Origin: Betaproteobacteria bacterium
Lineage (GTDB): Bacteria; Pseudomonadota; Gammaproteobacteria; Burkholderiales; Burkholderiaceae_A
Reading direction: 5' to 3'
NCBI GenBank assembly: GCA_018970545.1
Contig: JAGWWC010000005.1
Span: forward strand, 1-64,000
Length of the DNA stretch: 64,000 bases
The stretch's first letter is position 1; each line of letters starts with the position of its first letter. Shown one piece after another: positions 45,701-53,679 of the stretch. Made by a program: the position numbers and the translations under genes. Under the pieces are notes generated by a model, which saw only the letters and a program-made list of their open reading frames with translations, was not told where the DNA came from and made no database searches.

Positions 45701-46216
45701 TTTCGAAACGCCCGCCGCCTCTTCCAGAAACACCCGAAGTTCTTCAGGCCGCGACTCAATGACCCGGGAGATCATTCCTTGGCCGATGATGGCGTAGGCC
45801 CTTGGCCCAAGGCCCGTACCCAGAAACAAGTCATACACGTCGCGCCGACGGACCGCTTGATTGTTGATCCAATAGGTGGACTGGCCATCCCGGGTCAGAA
45901 TCCGTTTCACTGCAATTTCAGAATATTGTCCCCAGGGACCGGTAATCCGGCCTTCGGTATTCTCAAAGACAAGTTCGACACTTGCCCGCCCAGAGGCCTT
46001 GCGGCTGCCTGAGCCCGAGAAAATCACATCCTGCATTGACTCACCGCGCAACTCACTGGCGCGCGACTCTCCGAGCACCCAGCGCACCGCATCAATCACG
46101 TTGGATTTGCCGCAACCATTTGGGCCGACGATACCGACCAAGACACTGGGAAAGTGGAGTGTGGTGGGGTCGACGAAGGACTTAAAACCAGAAAGCTTCA
46201 GATAGGACAGTCGCAC
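42698..46216 (-). CDS. smc: Chromosome segregation protein SMC
   Basis: The condensin ATPase. The 1172 residues start with the Walker A GIVGPNGCGKSNVIDAVRWV near 28. Two long coiled coils (about 165-500 and 660-1010) flank the hinge (about 515-640; LAAVALDGFDGVGELASDAPPARL). The C-terminal signature is LLSGGEKALTAIALVFALF, with Walker B PFCLLDEVDAPLDDPN near 1090. The ScpA and ScpB partners are not in this window. The gene is divergent from queF over an AT-rich 152-base gap. Confidence 0.97.
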   Translation of the reverse strand: MRLSYLKLSGFKSFVDPTTLHFPSVLVGIVGPNGCGKSNVIDAVRWVLGESRASELRGESMQDVIFSGSGSRKASGRASVELVFENTEGRITGPWGQYSEIAVKRILTRDGQSTYWINNQAVRRRDVYDLFLGTGLGPRAYAIIGQGMISRVIESRPEELRVFLEEAAGVSKYRERRKETEGRLSDARENLARIEDIRLELDAQITRLEQQAELAQRYRELSDRRDEKQRWLWWTRREEFVQSLEKLSVRKRESELQIDAQTAELRAIERALEQTRSEYHAASDAVHDAQQRLYEVNTEITRIEGEQRRLRELRDRTILAKEAAAQIIEAETAAQEEGESKRITDAEAATMADLALAEKRNEAEQLRATLAPLEQALSSRNETLAAAQADAAVVQTELRALSDRQADLSGRIRRLEARVQEQDREQLALERVDPSAKGLISGQRQEALAQWQAAASQLESAEQSVAAAERSRAAAQEELQKARDQQAHLQAQLEALRGLQAQLESQDQLVPWLKKRGLQERPRLWSSIRVREGWQTAVESALGDRLAAVALDGFDGVGELASDAPPARLTLFSGEAASGQAIPVDSLAQQIQGEGPIAAVVREWLASYRCADEFSSALRQASGSKDRWITRQGHIVERGLVRFYAEENEQAGQLARRGKIEQLESASKAQQLMLEEATSVMQRAESDLNARRGELTSLRERAQSAQARAHELALAEVKLDEKIQRLGTQDAALLAAIAQSRQELADLSAQRTHCEQSTEEAESRLVAQTAELDRQKSLQESQAHEVDQARLQLSQAEQSVQEALLAQRLAQEQRRVFEERMRESIDRLEQARHRLAEADRELGELQQALDSSDLQPLLESRVAREAEVAEIRERADQLSQKLRALEEQRLVMERSLEPLRAALAQADADSSGARVGIEQIDQQLADQGLAVSEISQQLAAAFPEGRWPKPSSLHSEVQRLTKEIESMGAVNLAALSELEQSRERKTFLDSQAADLLLAVETLEDAIRKIDRETRSLLQETFDTVNQNFGQLFPRLFGGGEAKLAMTGEEILDCGVQVMAQPPGKRNTSIHLLSGGEKALTAIALVFALFQLNPAPFCLLDEVDAPLDDPNTERFCNLVRHMSASTQFVFITHNKIAMEMAQHLMGVTMQEQGVSRIVAVDLDAANAMAQEAA

Positions 46217-46258
46217 GATAAACCCACGGTGAAATAAGGCTAGAGGTATGGCAGGGGC

Positions 46259-46268
46259 TATAATATCA
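46259..46268 (-). promoter_or_regulatory. Possible extended -10 promoter for smc
   Basis: The minus strand reads TGATATTAT, an extended -10 (TG-n-TATTAT), about 45 bases upstream of the smc ATG. No good -35 is seen. The plus strand of the same spot reads TATAAT, so the direction is uncertain. The rest of 46217-46368 is AT-rich and holds nothing else recognisable. Confidence 0.3.
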
Positions 46269-46368
46269 CCCAGTGCGACCCCGGGTTTTTACGGAAAAAT
46301 AGCCCTAAATTCATCGATCTTCGTTGATATAACAACTAAATTACCTCTTCATCTAGATTTAAAACCCC

Positions 46369-46785
46369 ATGGCAAGTAGCCCCAGAAAAGCCCTCCAGAC
46401 CTTCCCCAATCCCGAGCCCAGCCGGGACTACCTGATCCACATGGAGATTCCCGAGTTCACCTGCCTCTGCCCGCTGACTGGCCAGCCCGATTTTGCCCAT
46501 TTCACTCTCGATTACATCGCAGAGAAAAAGAATCTCGAGCTAAAGGCGTTGAAGCTCTACATGTGGTCTTACCGTGATCAGGGGGCCTTTCATGAGGCGG
46601 TCACCAACAAGATTCTGACCGACATGGTCAAGGCGGTCGCGCCTCGCTTTATGCGGCTCACCGCCCGCTGGTATGTCCGAGGCGGCATCTTCACCACAGT
46701 GGTCGCCGAACACCGCGCCAAGGGCTGGAAGCCCCAGGCCCCAGTGCAGCTGCAGGCCTTCGAGCCACAACTGCCAACGCGCTAA
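46369..46785 (+). CDS. queF: NADPH-dependent 7-cyano-7-deazaguanine reductase
   Basis: Reduces preQ0 to preQ1 in queuosine synthesis. The 138 residues are the short, one-domain type. The thioimide-forming Cys and catalytic Asp are in [19 protein letters not shown], followed by the family signature [23 protein letters not shown] and the C-terminal [12 protein letters not shown]. It stands alone with its own leader, 38 bases before dapD. No other queuosine gene is in the window. Confidence 0.96.
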   Translation: MASSPRKALQTFPNPEPSRDYLIHMEIPEFTCLCPLTGQPDFAHFTLDYIAEKKNLELKALKLYMWSYRDQGAFHEAVTNKILTDMVKAVAPRFMRLTARWYVRGGIFTTVVAEHRAKGWKPQAPVQLQAFEPQLPTR

Positions 46786-46823
46786 ACCTACTCGACACGA
46801 TCTCTGAGAAACAACAATCCGAC

Positions 46824-47666
46824 ATGACCTCCTCTCACCAAGAACATCAGAAACTTTTCTCCATCATTGATGGCGCATGGGAAAACCGTACTGCCTTCTC
46901 GCCCGCGAATGCGCCCGGCGAACTCCGGACTGCGGTCGAGGAAGTAATTGAGCAGCTCGACCGCGGCGCGCTGCGCGTTGCCGAGAAGATCAATGGCGAA
47001 TGGGTCACCCACCAATGGATCAAAAAGGCGGTGCTTCTCAGCTTCAGGCTCCGTGACAATTCGCCATTGGATTGTGGTGGGCTGCGCTTTTACGATAAGG
47101 TCGCCCCAAAGTTCACAAGCTATTCCGAAGCAGACTTCAAAGCGGGGGGCTTTCGGGTCGTACCGCCAGCGGCAGCCCGCCGCGGGGCGTTCATTGGCAA
47201 GAACGTAGTGCTGATGCCCTCTTACGTGAACATCGGTGCCTATGTGGATGAGGGCACCATGGTCGATACCTGGGCCACTGTCGGATCCTGCGCACAGATC
47301 GGCAAAAACGTGCATCTTTCAGGCGGCGTTGGCATCGGCGGGGTGTTGGAGCCCGTACAGGCCAATCCCACCATCATCGGCGATAACTGTTTTATTGGCG
47401 CACGGTCAGAAGTTGTCGAAGGCGTGATCGTTGAAGATCATGCGGTCTTGTCGATGGGCGTGTTCATTGGCCAGTCCACGAAGATCTTCGATCGAGAAAC
47501 GGGCGAGGTCACCTACGGCCGGGTGCCGTCGGGCGCGGTCGTTGTGCCAGGCAGCCTGCCCTCCGCTGATGGCCGCTATTCGCTGGCCTGTGCCGTAATC
47601 GTCAAACGCGTTGACGCCCAGACCCGCGCCAAAACGGGCATCAATGAATTGCTGCGTGGCGACTAA
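46824..47666 (+). CDS. dapD: Tetrahydrodipicolinate N-succinyltransferase
   Basis: Succinylates tetrahydrodipicolinate in the lysine/diaminopimelate pathway. The 280 residues have an N-terminal helical domain ([14 protein letters not shown]) and a hexapeptide beta helix (about 110-230; [26 protein letters not shown]). The gene is followed directly by an ArsC-like gene and dapE, which removes the succinyl group later in the pathway. dapC, the aminotransferase often encoded next to dapD, is not present here. Confidence 0.96.
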   Translation: MTSSHQEHQKLFSIIDGAWENRTAFSPANAPGELRTAVEEVIEQLDRGALRVAEKINGEWVTHQWIKKAVLLSFRLRDNSPLDCGGLRFYDKVAPKFTSYSEADFKAGGFRVVPPAAARRGAFIGKNVVLMPSYVNIGAYVDEGTMVDTWATVGSCAQIGKNVHLSGGVGIGGVLEPVQANPTIIGDNCFIGARSEVVEGVIVEDHAVLSMGVFIGQSTKIFDRETGEVTYGRVPSGAVVVPGSLPSADGRYSLACAVIVKRVDAQTRAKTGINELLRGD

Positions 47667-48062
47667 ATGATGGATACGGCCGCTCATGCCGAGCGACAGC
47701 CGCAGGTGCGGCTCTACGGCATCACCAACTGCGATCAGGTCCGGGCGGCCCGCGCCTGGCTGACGCAGCATGACTGCGGCATTGAATTCATTGACCTCAA
47801 AAAGACGGGTCTGGATGCTGCTACCCTCGACCGCTGGCTCACCCACCTGCCTTGGGATGCGCTTTTGAATCGTCGTGGCATGACCTGGCGGCAGCTCGAT
47901 CCTGGCCTAAGGGCCCAGATCAACGATCAACTCTCGGCCTCAGAGCTCATGCTGGCCCACCCACTGTTAATCAAACGGCCAGTGCTCGAAGTCGGAGAAA
48001 AAATGTCGGTTGGATTTTCTGATTCGCTCTATCGCAGCCTGTTTCCCAGGGCAACGAAATGA
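47667..48062 (+). CDS. ArsC/Spx-family thioredoxin-fold protein (YffB-like)
   Basis: The 131-residue protein has the ArsC-family thioredoxin fold: VRLYGITNCDQVRAARAWL with a single Cys where YffB-type proteins have NCDT, then FIDLKKTGLDAATLDRWL and the C-terminal HPLLIKRPVLEVGEKMSVGFSDSLY. Arsenate reductase activity is unlikely, because no arsenic genes are near and the Cys context is not that of ArsC. It starts right at the dapD stop and overlaps dapE by 4 bases, an arrangement kept in many proteobacteria; the reason is unknown. Confidence 0.87.
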   Translation: MMDTAAHAERQPQVRLYGITNCDQVRAARAWLTQHDCGIEFIDLKKTGLDAATLDRWLTHLPWDALLNRRGMTWRQLDPGLRAQINDQLSASELMLAHPLLIKRPVLEVGEKMSVGFSDSLYRSLFPRATK

Positions 48063-49201
48063 ACGCGCCCACCCTCGCACTCGCCCAAGAGCTCATTCGG
48101 CGTGATTCCGTCACGCCGCGCGACAGTGGCTGCTGTGAGTTGATTGCCAATCGTCTTTCTCCGCTTGGCTTTTCAACGGAGTTTCTGCGGTTCGGTGAGG
48201 TCACCAACCTCTGGGCGGTCCGCGAAGGCGGCGCGCCCGGGCCCACGCTGGTGTTGGCCGGCCATACCGATGTCGTTCCCCCGGGGCCGCTTGACCAATG
48301 GAAACACGGCCCGTTCTCAGCGAACATCGATAACGATTTGCTCTACGGCCGGGGCGCATCGGATATGAAGTCCTCGCTTGCAGCGTTTGTCGTGGCCTCG
48401 GAGCGCTTCATCGGTGCCTCACCCCGCTTTAGCGGCCGGCTGGCTTATCTGATCACCTCCGATGAGGAAGGCCCGGCCATCGATGGAACTGTGCAAGTGG
48501 TACGCGAGCTGGCGCATCGTGGCGAGCTTCTCGATTACTGCATTGTAGGCGAGCCCACCTCGGTGAATTCACTCGGCGATATGATCAAAAATGGCCGCCG
48601 CGGCACGCTCTCTGGAGATTTGTTGATTCATGGCCGGCAGGGTCATGTGGCCTATCCCCACCTCGCAATCAATCCGATTCATGAGTTCGCACCCGCGCTT
48701 GCAGAGTTAGCAGCGATTCGATGGGATGACGGCAACCAATACTTCCCCCCCACCACCTGGCAGGTGTCGAACCTAAATGCCGGCACCGGCGCCAGCAATG
48801 TCGTTCCCGGTGTGCTGCGGGCCCAATTTAATTTCCGCTTTGGAAGCGTGAGCTCCCCAGAAGACCTCCGCAGTCGACTGGAGTCCGTGCTGTCGAAATA
48901 CGGATTGAAATTCGAACTCAAATGGACCCTGGGCGGTGATCCCTATCTGACTGCTGCCGGCCGACTCTGCGATACCGTCAGTCACGCCATTCAGCAGGTA
49001 ATTGGCGTTGCGCCTGAACTCTCGACCACTGGCGGAACCTCAGATGGACGTTTTATCGCCAAGCACTGCCGTGAGGTGATTGAATTTGGCCCACCAAACG
49101 CCACCATTCATCAGATCAATGAGCGCATTGCGGTCAAAGATCTCGAGCCGCTCACCGAGGTCTACCACCAGGCGATTCGAAGTCTACTGCGGGCGGCCTG
49201 A
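48059..49201 (+). CDS. dapE: Succinyl-diaminopimelate desuccinylase
   Basis: A zinc peptidase-like enzyme that releases LL-diaminopimelate. The 380 residues show the M20 metal ligands: LVLAGHTDVVPPG (His), YGRGASDMKSSLA (bridging Asp), TSDEEGPAIDGT (catalytic Glu and ligand), and EFGPPNATIHQINE (His). The TTGGTSDGRF string is typical of DapE. The dimerisation lid occupies about 180-290. It overlaps the upstream ArsC-like gene as ATGA. Confidence 0.97.
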   Translation: MNAPTLALAQELIRRDSVTPRDSGCCELIANRLSPLGFSTEFLRFGEVTNLWAVREGGAPGPTLVLAGHTDVVPPGPLDQWKHGPFSANIDNDLLYGRGASDMKSSLAAFVVASERFIGASPRFSGRLAYLITSDEEGPAIDGTVQVVRELAHRGELLDYCIVGEPTSVNSLGDMIKNGRRGTLSGDLLIHGRQGHVAYPHLAINPIHEFAPALAELAAIRWDDGNQYFPPTTWQVSNLNAGTGASNVVPGVLRAQFNFRFGSVSSPEDLRSRLESVLSKYGLKFELKWTLGGDPYLTAAGRLCDTVSHAIQQVIGVAPELSTTGGTSDGRFIAKHCREVIEFGPPNATIHQINERIAVKDLEPLTEVYHQAIRSLLRAA

Positions 49202-49219
49202 TCGGGCCCGCCCCCCATC

Positions 49220-50131
49220 ATGACGCTTGGCGAACTGATTGAGATCGGTGCGCAGCAGATGCATCAGGCCAAGATTGAATTCGGCCAAGGCACACTCAAT
49301 GCGTGGGACGAGGCACGCTGGCTGATCCTTGCGGTCTTAAATTATCCGGTTGACAGCCCAGAGAACATCTCTGCACAGCCGCTATCGGCGGCCCAGATCA
49401 CCCAGGTCGAGTCGGCCCTTCACCAGCGGATTCGAGATCGTGTTCCGACGGCTTACATCACCGGAATGGCCTGGCTAAAAGGCTATGGGTTTACGGTTGA
49501 TTCGCGGGTCATCATTCCCCGATCGTTTATCGCCGAGTTGCTGGTCCACCGCCTGGCGCAACTCCCGCCCGCCCCAAAGGCCCCATCGCAAATTCTGGAC
49601 ATGTGCACAGGATCAGGCTGTCTGGCGATTATTGCCGCCGACATCTATCGTGAAGCAAAAATCGACGCTGCCGATTTATCAACTGACGCGTTAGCGGTTG
49701 CCTATGCCAATGTGAATCGCTACGCAATGGCCGATCGCATTCGGCTCGTGAAGTCTGATGTATTCTCGGCGCTCAGGCCCGATCGCCATGGCCCCTATGA
49801 ACTGATCATCGCAAATCCTCCCTATGTGCCAGCAACGAAAAGGGCGCGTCTACCGAAGGAATTCAAAGCGGAGCCCACGTTGGCCCTGATTGCCGAAGAT
49901 CGGGGCATGGCGATTGTCCGCCGGCTGCTAAGCCAGGCGGCCCGCTTCTTGGCGCCCGGGGGCCTGCTGATTGTCGAGATCGGCCACGAACGCCGCAGCA
50001 CTGAGGCCCTACTGCGCAAAGAATTTTCAGGCCTAAAGGCCCAATGGATTCGCACCCAGGAACAGTTTGATAATGTGTTCGTGATTCGCCAAGAGCAGCT
50101 CGTTCAACACCCCTGGAGCCCACACCAATGA
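49220..50131 (+). CDS. prmB: 50S L3 glutamine N5-methyltransferase
   Basis: Methylates a glutamine in ribosomal protein L3. The 303 residues have an N-terminal helical domain and a SAM-binding fold with LDMCTGSGCLAIIAAD near 130, and the catalytic motif ELIIANPPYVP near 198. A location after dapE favours PrmB over the related release-factor enzyme PrmC, as does the YGFTVDSRVIIPRSFIAEL string. The stop overlaps the next gene by 4 bases. Confidence 0.93.
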   Translation: MTLGELIEIGAQQMHQAKIEFGQGTLNAWDEARWLILAVLNYPVDSPENISAQPLSAAQITQVESALHQRIRDRVPTAYITGMAWLKGYGFTVDSRVIIPRSFIAELLVHRLAQLPPAPKAPSQILDMCTGSGCLAIIAADIYREAKIDAADLSTDALAVAYANVNRYAMADRIRLVKSDVFSALRPDRHGPYELIIANPPYVPATKRARLPKEFKAEPTLALIAEDRGMAIVRRLLSQAARFLAPGGLLIVEIGHERRSTEALLRKEFSGLKAQWIRTQEQFDNVFVIRQEQLVQHPWSPHQ

Positions 50132-50760
50132 TTACTCTGTACACCTGGCCGACGCCAAACGGAAAAAAAGTCCAGATCATGCTGGAAGAGACTGGCCTGA
50201 ACTATAAGGCCCTGCCCATCAATATCTCAGCCAATGCCCAGTTTGCGCCCGACTTTTTGAAGATCAGCCCGAATAACAAAATCCCCGCCATTGTGGATAG
50301 CAAAGGCCCGAAGGGGAAGCCGTATTCGCTATTCGAATCCGGCGCCATCCTGATTTATCTCGCCGGAAAAACAAATACGCTGCTGGGCACCACAGACACG
50401 GAGCGCTACGATATTTTGCAGTGGCTCATGTTTCAAATGGGAGGCCTCGGTCCCATGCTCGGCCAGGCCCACCATTTTCGAATCTACGCGCCGCAGAAGA
50501 TTAATTACGCAATTCAACGCTACACCCAAGAGGCCCAGCGGCTATACGGCGTGATGGACCAACGGCTTGCGCAGTGCGAGTATCTTGGCTGCGATAAATA
50601 CTCGATTGCCGATATTGCCGCCTGGCCATGGATTGCGTCCTATGAACGGCAAGGCGTCGATATTGCGGCCTACCCCAATGTGCGCCGCTGGTTTGAATCG
50701 ATCGGCAGTCGGCCAGCAGTCATTCGCGGCTGCGCCGTCTTAGCAGACCTTCGAAAATAG
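50128..50760 (+). CDS. Glutathione S-transferase family protein (YfcG-like)
   Basis: The 210-residue protein has an N-terminal thioredoxin-like domain (MITLYTWPTPNGKKVQIMLEETGL) with the cis-Pro and SES-like loop (NNKIPAIVD, SLFESGAILIYLAGK), and an all-helical C-terminal domain. The TPNGKKV string and the ENILQWLMFQMGGLGPM-like block (DILQWLMFQMGGLGPMLGQ) resemble the Nu-class YfcG/YghU enzymes, which reduce disulfides and hydroperoxides using glutathione. The start overlaps prmB as ATGA. Confidence 0.9.
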   Translation: MITLYTWPTPNGKKVQIMLEETGLNYKALPINISANAQFAPDFLKISPNNKIPAIVDSKGPKGKPYSLFESGAILIYLAGKTNTLLGTTDTERYDILQWLMFQMGGLGPMLGQAHHFRIYAPQKINYAIQRYTQEAQRLYGVMDQRLAQCEYLGCDKYSIADIAAWPWIASYERQGVDIAAYPNVRRWFESIGSRPAVIRGCAVLADLRK

Positions 50761-50780
50761 CGCCGGACAACCAGAGCAAC

Positions 50781-51806
50781 ATGCACATCACCATTCACGA
50801 GGCGATTCGCGACTTTGATCGTTTCGATATGGTGATGGATGTACGCAGCCCCGACGAATGGGCGGCCGACCGGCTGCCGGGCTCCATCAACCTTCCGGTG
50901 CTCTCCAATCAGGAGCGGGCCGAGATCGGAAAGCTTTATGCTGAATCTTCTTTTGCAGCCAAAAAGCTCGGTGCTGCGCTGGTAGCGCGCAATATCGCCA
51001 TTGCACTTGAGACGGCCCTCTTGGATAAGCCACGGCAGTGGCGGCCACTCATCTACTGTTGGCGCGGGGGCAATCGAAGTCAGGCAATGGCGACAGTCCT
51101 GGAGCGCGTTGGCTGGAAGCCAGCTCTTTTAACGGGCGGCTACGCCGCGTTTCGGCGCTATGTGGTCGAGGACCTTACACTTCAGACGCACCGCCTGCGC
51201 TATCAGATTATTTGTGGCGTCACCGGATCAGGAAAAAGCCTATTTCTGCGTCAGGCGCGGCGCGATGGCCGCCAAGTCCTTGACCTTGAGGCGTTGGCCC
51301 ACCATCGGGGCTCTCTGCTGGGCTCCGAGCCAGCGGGTGCGCAGCCTACACAAAAGGCTTTTGAGACTGCGATCTGGGATCAGCTGCGGCGATTCAACGC
51401 CAACGAACCGGTACTTGTTGAATCCGAGAGTAAAAAAATTGGTGCCCTGCAGGTGCCTGCGACACTCATCTCGCAAATGCGGGCCTCGGAGTGTATCGAG
51501 CTCTGTCCCAGTCTAGAAGATCGTGTCGCGTATCTCTTAGAAGACTATGCCCATTTTTTTGATCAGCCCGATGTGCTGATGGCACAGTTAGAGCGGCTTG
51601 GTCCGCTGGTCGGGCTTGATCGGATTTCGCAATGGCAAGACAGCATTCGCCGCCGCAGCTGGGCTGAGCTTGTCACCTCACTGCTCACCCACCACTACGA
51701 CCCGACCTATCATCGGTCGATGCGCAAGAATTATTTAGGCTACGCCCAGGCCAAAAAACACGCTGGCCATCCGATGCATCAGGCGCTGCAGACTGCAGCC
51801 GCCTAA
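50781..51806 (+). CDS. mnmH: tRNA 2-selenouridine synthase (rhodanese + P-loop)
   Basis: The 341 residues start with a rhodanese domain (VMDVRSPDEWAADRLPGSINLPV) with the catalytic Cys in IYCWRGGNRSQAM near 92, followed by a P-loop domain (CGVTGSGKSLFLRQARRDG near 138). MnmH, also called SelU or YbbB, geranylates 2-thiouridine at the wobble base and exchanges it for selenium using selenophosphate. No selD is in the window. It converges on ppiD with 15 bases between stops. Confidence 0.94.
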   Translation: MHITIHEAIRDFDRFDMVMDVRSPDEWAADRLPGSINLPVLSNQERAEIGKLYAESSFAAKKLGAALVARNIAIALETALLDKPRQWRPLIYCWRGGNRSQAMATVLERVGWKPALLTGGYAAFRRYVVEDLTLQTHRLRYQIICGVTGSGKSLFLRQARRDGRQVLDLEALAHHRGSLLGSEPAGAQPTQKAFETAIWDQLRRFNANEPVLVESESKKIGALQVPATLISQMRASECIELCPSLEDRVAYLLEDYAHFFDQPDVLMAQLERLGPLVGLDRISQWQDSIRRRSWAELVTSLLTHHYDPTYHRSMRKNYLGYAQAKKHAGHPMHQALQTAAA

Positions 51807-51821
51807 AACGGCCGTTGTTCC

Positions 51822-53306
51822 CTAGCGGCTATCGGTCTTCGCAAGTTTTTCGGGAAAGGTTTTCACGCCAATGGCCTGGCGATGAAAGCCAATCCAACGC
51901 TCCAGCGCATCCTGAGTGGAGGCCATCTCGAGCCGCTGCAATTCGCGGGCAACCGCCTCTTTCACAGCGGTGCTATCGACTGCGGGTACCTGGGCGGACT
52001 CAATGACAATGAGCCAGGCTGCAGCAGTTCTCGCAGATGCCGGCACACTGATCGCGGATGGTAAGGACTTAGTATCGGAACTAAAGACTGCTGCAATGAC
52101 TTCCGCGGGCAGTTCGGCTACGCCAGCAGGCTTTTGGCTATCCGCGCGGCTCAGCGTCTTGGCGGCCGCCAAACCGGGCGTGGCGGCGCCTGGGGTGAAC
52201 TCTTTCGCTGCCGTTTGCGCGAGGCCCGTGACACGCTCTGAAGCTTTTTGCTCTTTCAGCTGACGCTCAATCTGCGCACGAACTCGATCAAAAGGAATTG
52301 GCGCAGCAGGCCGATGGGCAACAACGCGCGCACTGGCCAAAACGCCAGGGGCGATCTCCACTGCTTCGGTATTCCGTTTGTTCACCAGAACATCTGCCGA
52401 GAACAGGGCCTGCAACATTTTCGGGTGGCCGACAATGCGCTGGAGCTCTGCTGGCCTTGCCTCATCAGGGCCCTGACGGCGGACCGACTTCACGGTCTGA
52501 ATCGGTAGATTGAATTTACGTGCCGCGGGCTCAAGGCTGTCGGATTGCTCGTAGACCAAGTTCGAGAATTGTTCGACCTGGTCGGCGGAGGCAGGCTTTG
52601 CGAACCCAACCAAGGCGATATCCACTTCCTCTGGAGTCTGGAAATTTTTGGGATTGGCCTGATAAAAGGCCTGAAGTTCCGCATCTGAAACCTGAATCCC
52701 TGCGAGGGCCTCTGCGATGGGAAACTTTTTCACGCGCACGACACGCGTCTCCAGCCCGGACTGGGTCAAACGGCGAGCCACTGACCGCGGCACGATCGTC
52801 GAGCGGCCAATCGCAGCGGGCACCAGCTCCAGGGCAAGGTCAGCACGCACGCGCTGCTCGAAGCCTTCGGCAGTCAAACCCTGGGCCTTCAGCGCCTGCT
52901 GATACAGGCCCATATCAAACCGGCCGTCTTTCTGTACCGCAGGAATCGCTGCGATGGTTTTTCGCATCTGCTCATCTGAGATCCGGATCCGTAAAGACTC
53001 CGCCGCATGCAACAGCACCTGCTGGGTCACCAGGTCTTCGAGAGTGGAGAGTCGCGATGCCTGCGTATCGAGTAGATTCGGATCGATGCGTCCGCCCAAT
53101 TGCGCGCGGACCTGATCAATCCGCTGCTGATGGGATCGCTCCCATTCGAACTTCTGAATCTTCTGTCGGCCCACCGTGGCAACGGTGCCCGAATCGGAAC
53201 CAGGCGAGATGAGATCCCAGGCGCCGACCACAACGAATGAAGGAATAATCAGAACAAGAATCAGACCAAGAAAAATTCGCTGGTGCCGACGGACCGATTC
53301 AAACAT
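51822..53306 (-). CDS. ppiD: PpiD-type periplasmic chaperone lacking the parvulin domain
   Basis: The 494-residue protein has a PpiD start: MFESVRRHQRIF, one membrane anchor (FLGLILVLIIPSFVVVGAW), then a SurA-N-like chaperone region (about 40-200). Betaproteobacterial PpiD then has a parvulin domain. Here the strand FQTPEEVDIALVGF (about 222-236) runs directly into QFSNLVYEQSDSLEP (about 247), which normally follows the isomerase domain. No parvulin string (RHILI, GGDLG, FGFHII) is found. The C-terminal KNRNTEAVEIAPGVLASARVV part is intact. It probably remains an anchored chaperone near the Sec exit without isomerase activity. tRNA-Asp is 55 bases upstream. Confidence 0.88.
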   Translation of the reverse strand: MFESVRRHQRIFLGLILVLIIPSFVVVGAWDLISPGSDSGTVATVGRQKIQKFEWERSHQQRIDQVRAQLGGRIDPNLLDTQASRLSTLEDLVTQQVLLHAAESLRIRISDEQMRKTIAAIPAVQKDGRFDMGLYQQALKAQGLTAEGFEQRVRADLALELVPAAIGRSTIVPRSVARRLTQSGLETRVVRVKKFPIAEALAGIQVSDAELQAFYQANPKNFQTPEEVDIALVGFAKPASADQVEQFSNLVYEQSDSLEPAARKFNLPIQTVKSVRRQGPDEARPAELQRIVGHPKMLQALFSADVLVNKRNTEAVEIAPGVLASARVVAHRPAAPIPFDRVRAQIERQLKEQKASERVTGLAQTAAKEFTPGAATPGLAAAKTLSRADSQKPAGVAELPAEVIAAVFSSDTKSLPSAISVPASARTAAAWLIVIESAQVPAVDSTAVKEAVARELQRLEMASTQDALERWIGFHRQAIGVKTFPEKLAKTDSR

Positions 53307-53361
53307 GGCGGGGACTCAAGAGTAAACGACATGGGCCCGGCATACTCAGGGCCGGGAAAGA

Positions 53362-53438
53362 TGGCGGAGTGGACGGGGCTCGAACCCGCGACCCCCGGCG
53401 TGACAGGCCGGTATTCTAACCAACTGAACTACCACTCC
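53362..53438 (-). tRNA. tRNA-Asp (GTC)
   Basis: A full cloverleaf: acceptor GGAGTGG/CCACTCC, D arm GTTCAGTTGGTTAGAAT, anticodon arm CCGGC-CTGTCAC-GCCGG with GTC, and T arm GCGGG-TTCGAGC-CCCGT. The discriminator is G, and CCA is encoded (53362-53364). It follows tRNA-Val by 27 bases and is probably on the same transcript. A GC hairpin (CCCGGC/GCCGGG) lies downstream but has no U-run. Confidence 0.96.
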
Positions 53439-53465
53439 TTAAAATCGAACGCTGCAAAAAAGTTT

Positions 53466-53541
53466 TGGTGGGTGCTGAGAGGGTCGAACTCCCGACCTAC
53501 GCCTTGTAAGGGCGCCGCTCTACCAACTGAGCTAAGCACCC
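53466..53541 (-). tRNA. tRNA-Val (TAC)
   Basis: A full cloverleaf: acceptor GGGTGCT/AGCACCC, D arm GCTCAGTTGGTAGAGC, anticodon arm GCGCC-CTTACAA-GGCGT with TAC, and T arm GGGAG-TTCGACC-CTCTC. The discriminator is A, and CCA is encoded. A promoter (TTGAAG-17-TATACT) ends 48 bases upstream. Confidence 0.96.
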
Positions 53542-53588
53542 AAAACCTTGAATCGGCAAGCCCAAGGCCTGCTTTTCGCAAGCCCACG

Positions 53589-53617
53589 AGTATAAAAAAA
53601 AAGGGCCACTTCTTCAA
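53589..53617 (-). promoter_or_regulatory. Sigma-70 promoter for tRNA-Val/tRNA-Asp
   Basis: TTGAAG (53617-53612) and TATACT (53594-53589) are exactly 17 bases apart. A GC-rich discriminator (CGTGGGC), typical of stringently controlled stable-RNA promoters, follows the -10. The spacer is the U-tract and 3' arm of the hupB terminator, so the two signals share DNA. Confidence 0.65.
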
Positions 53618-53643
53618 GCGCACCCTCCTTCTACTTGGGCCCT
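53594..53643 (-). terminator. Intrinsic terminator of hupB
   Basis: Downstream of the hupB stop, AGGGCC pairs with GGCCCT, with an inner CAAG/CTTG pairing in the long loop, followed by a run of nine T on the minus strand. It should stop hupB transcription before the tRNA genes. Confidence 0.65.
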
Positions 53644-53679
53644 GTAGCCCCGACCGGGGGCCACACCGCCGGTCATGCC

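Noticed and set aside
46788-47315. 175-residue minus-strand ORF
   Set aside because: Antisense shadow of dapD.
53333-53355. CCCGGC/GCCGGG hairpin after tRNA-Asp
   Set aside because: Good stem but no U-run and directly before ppiD; read-through seems as likely as termination.
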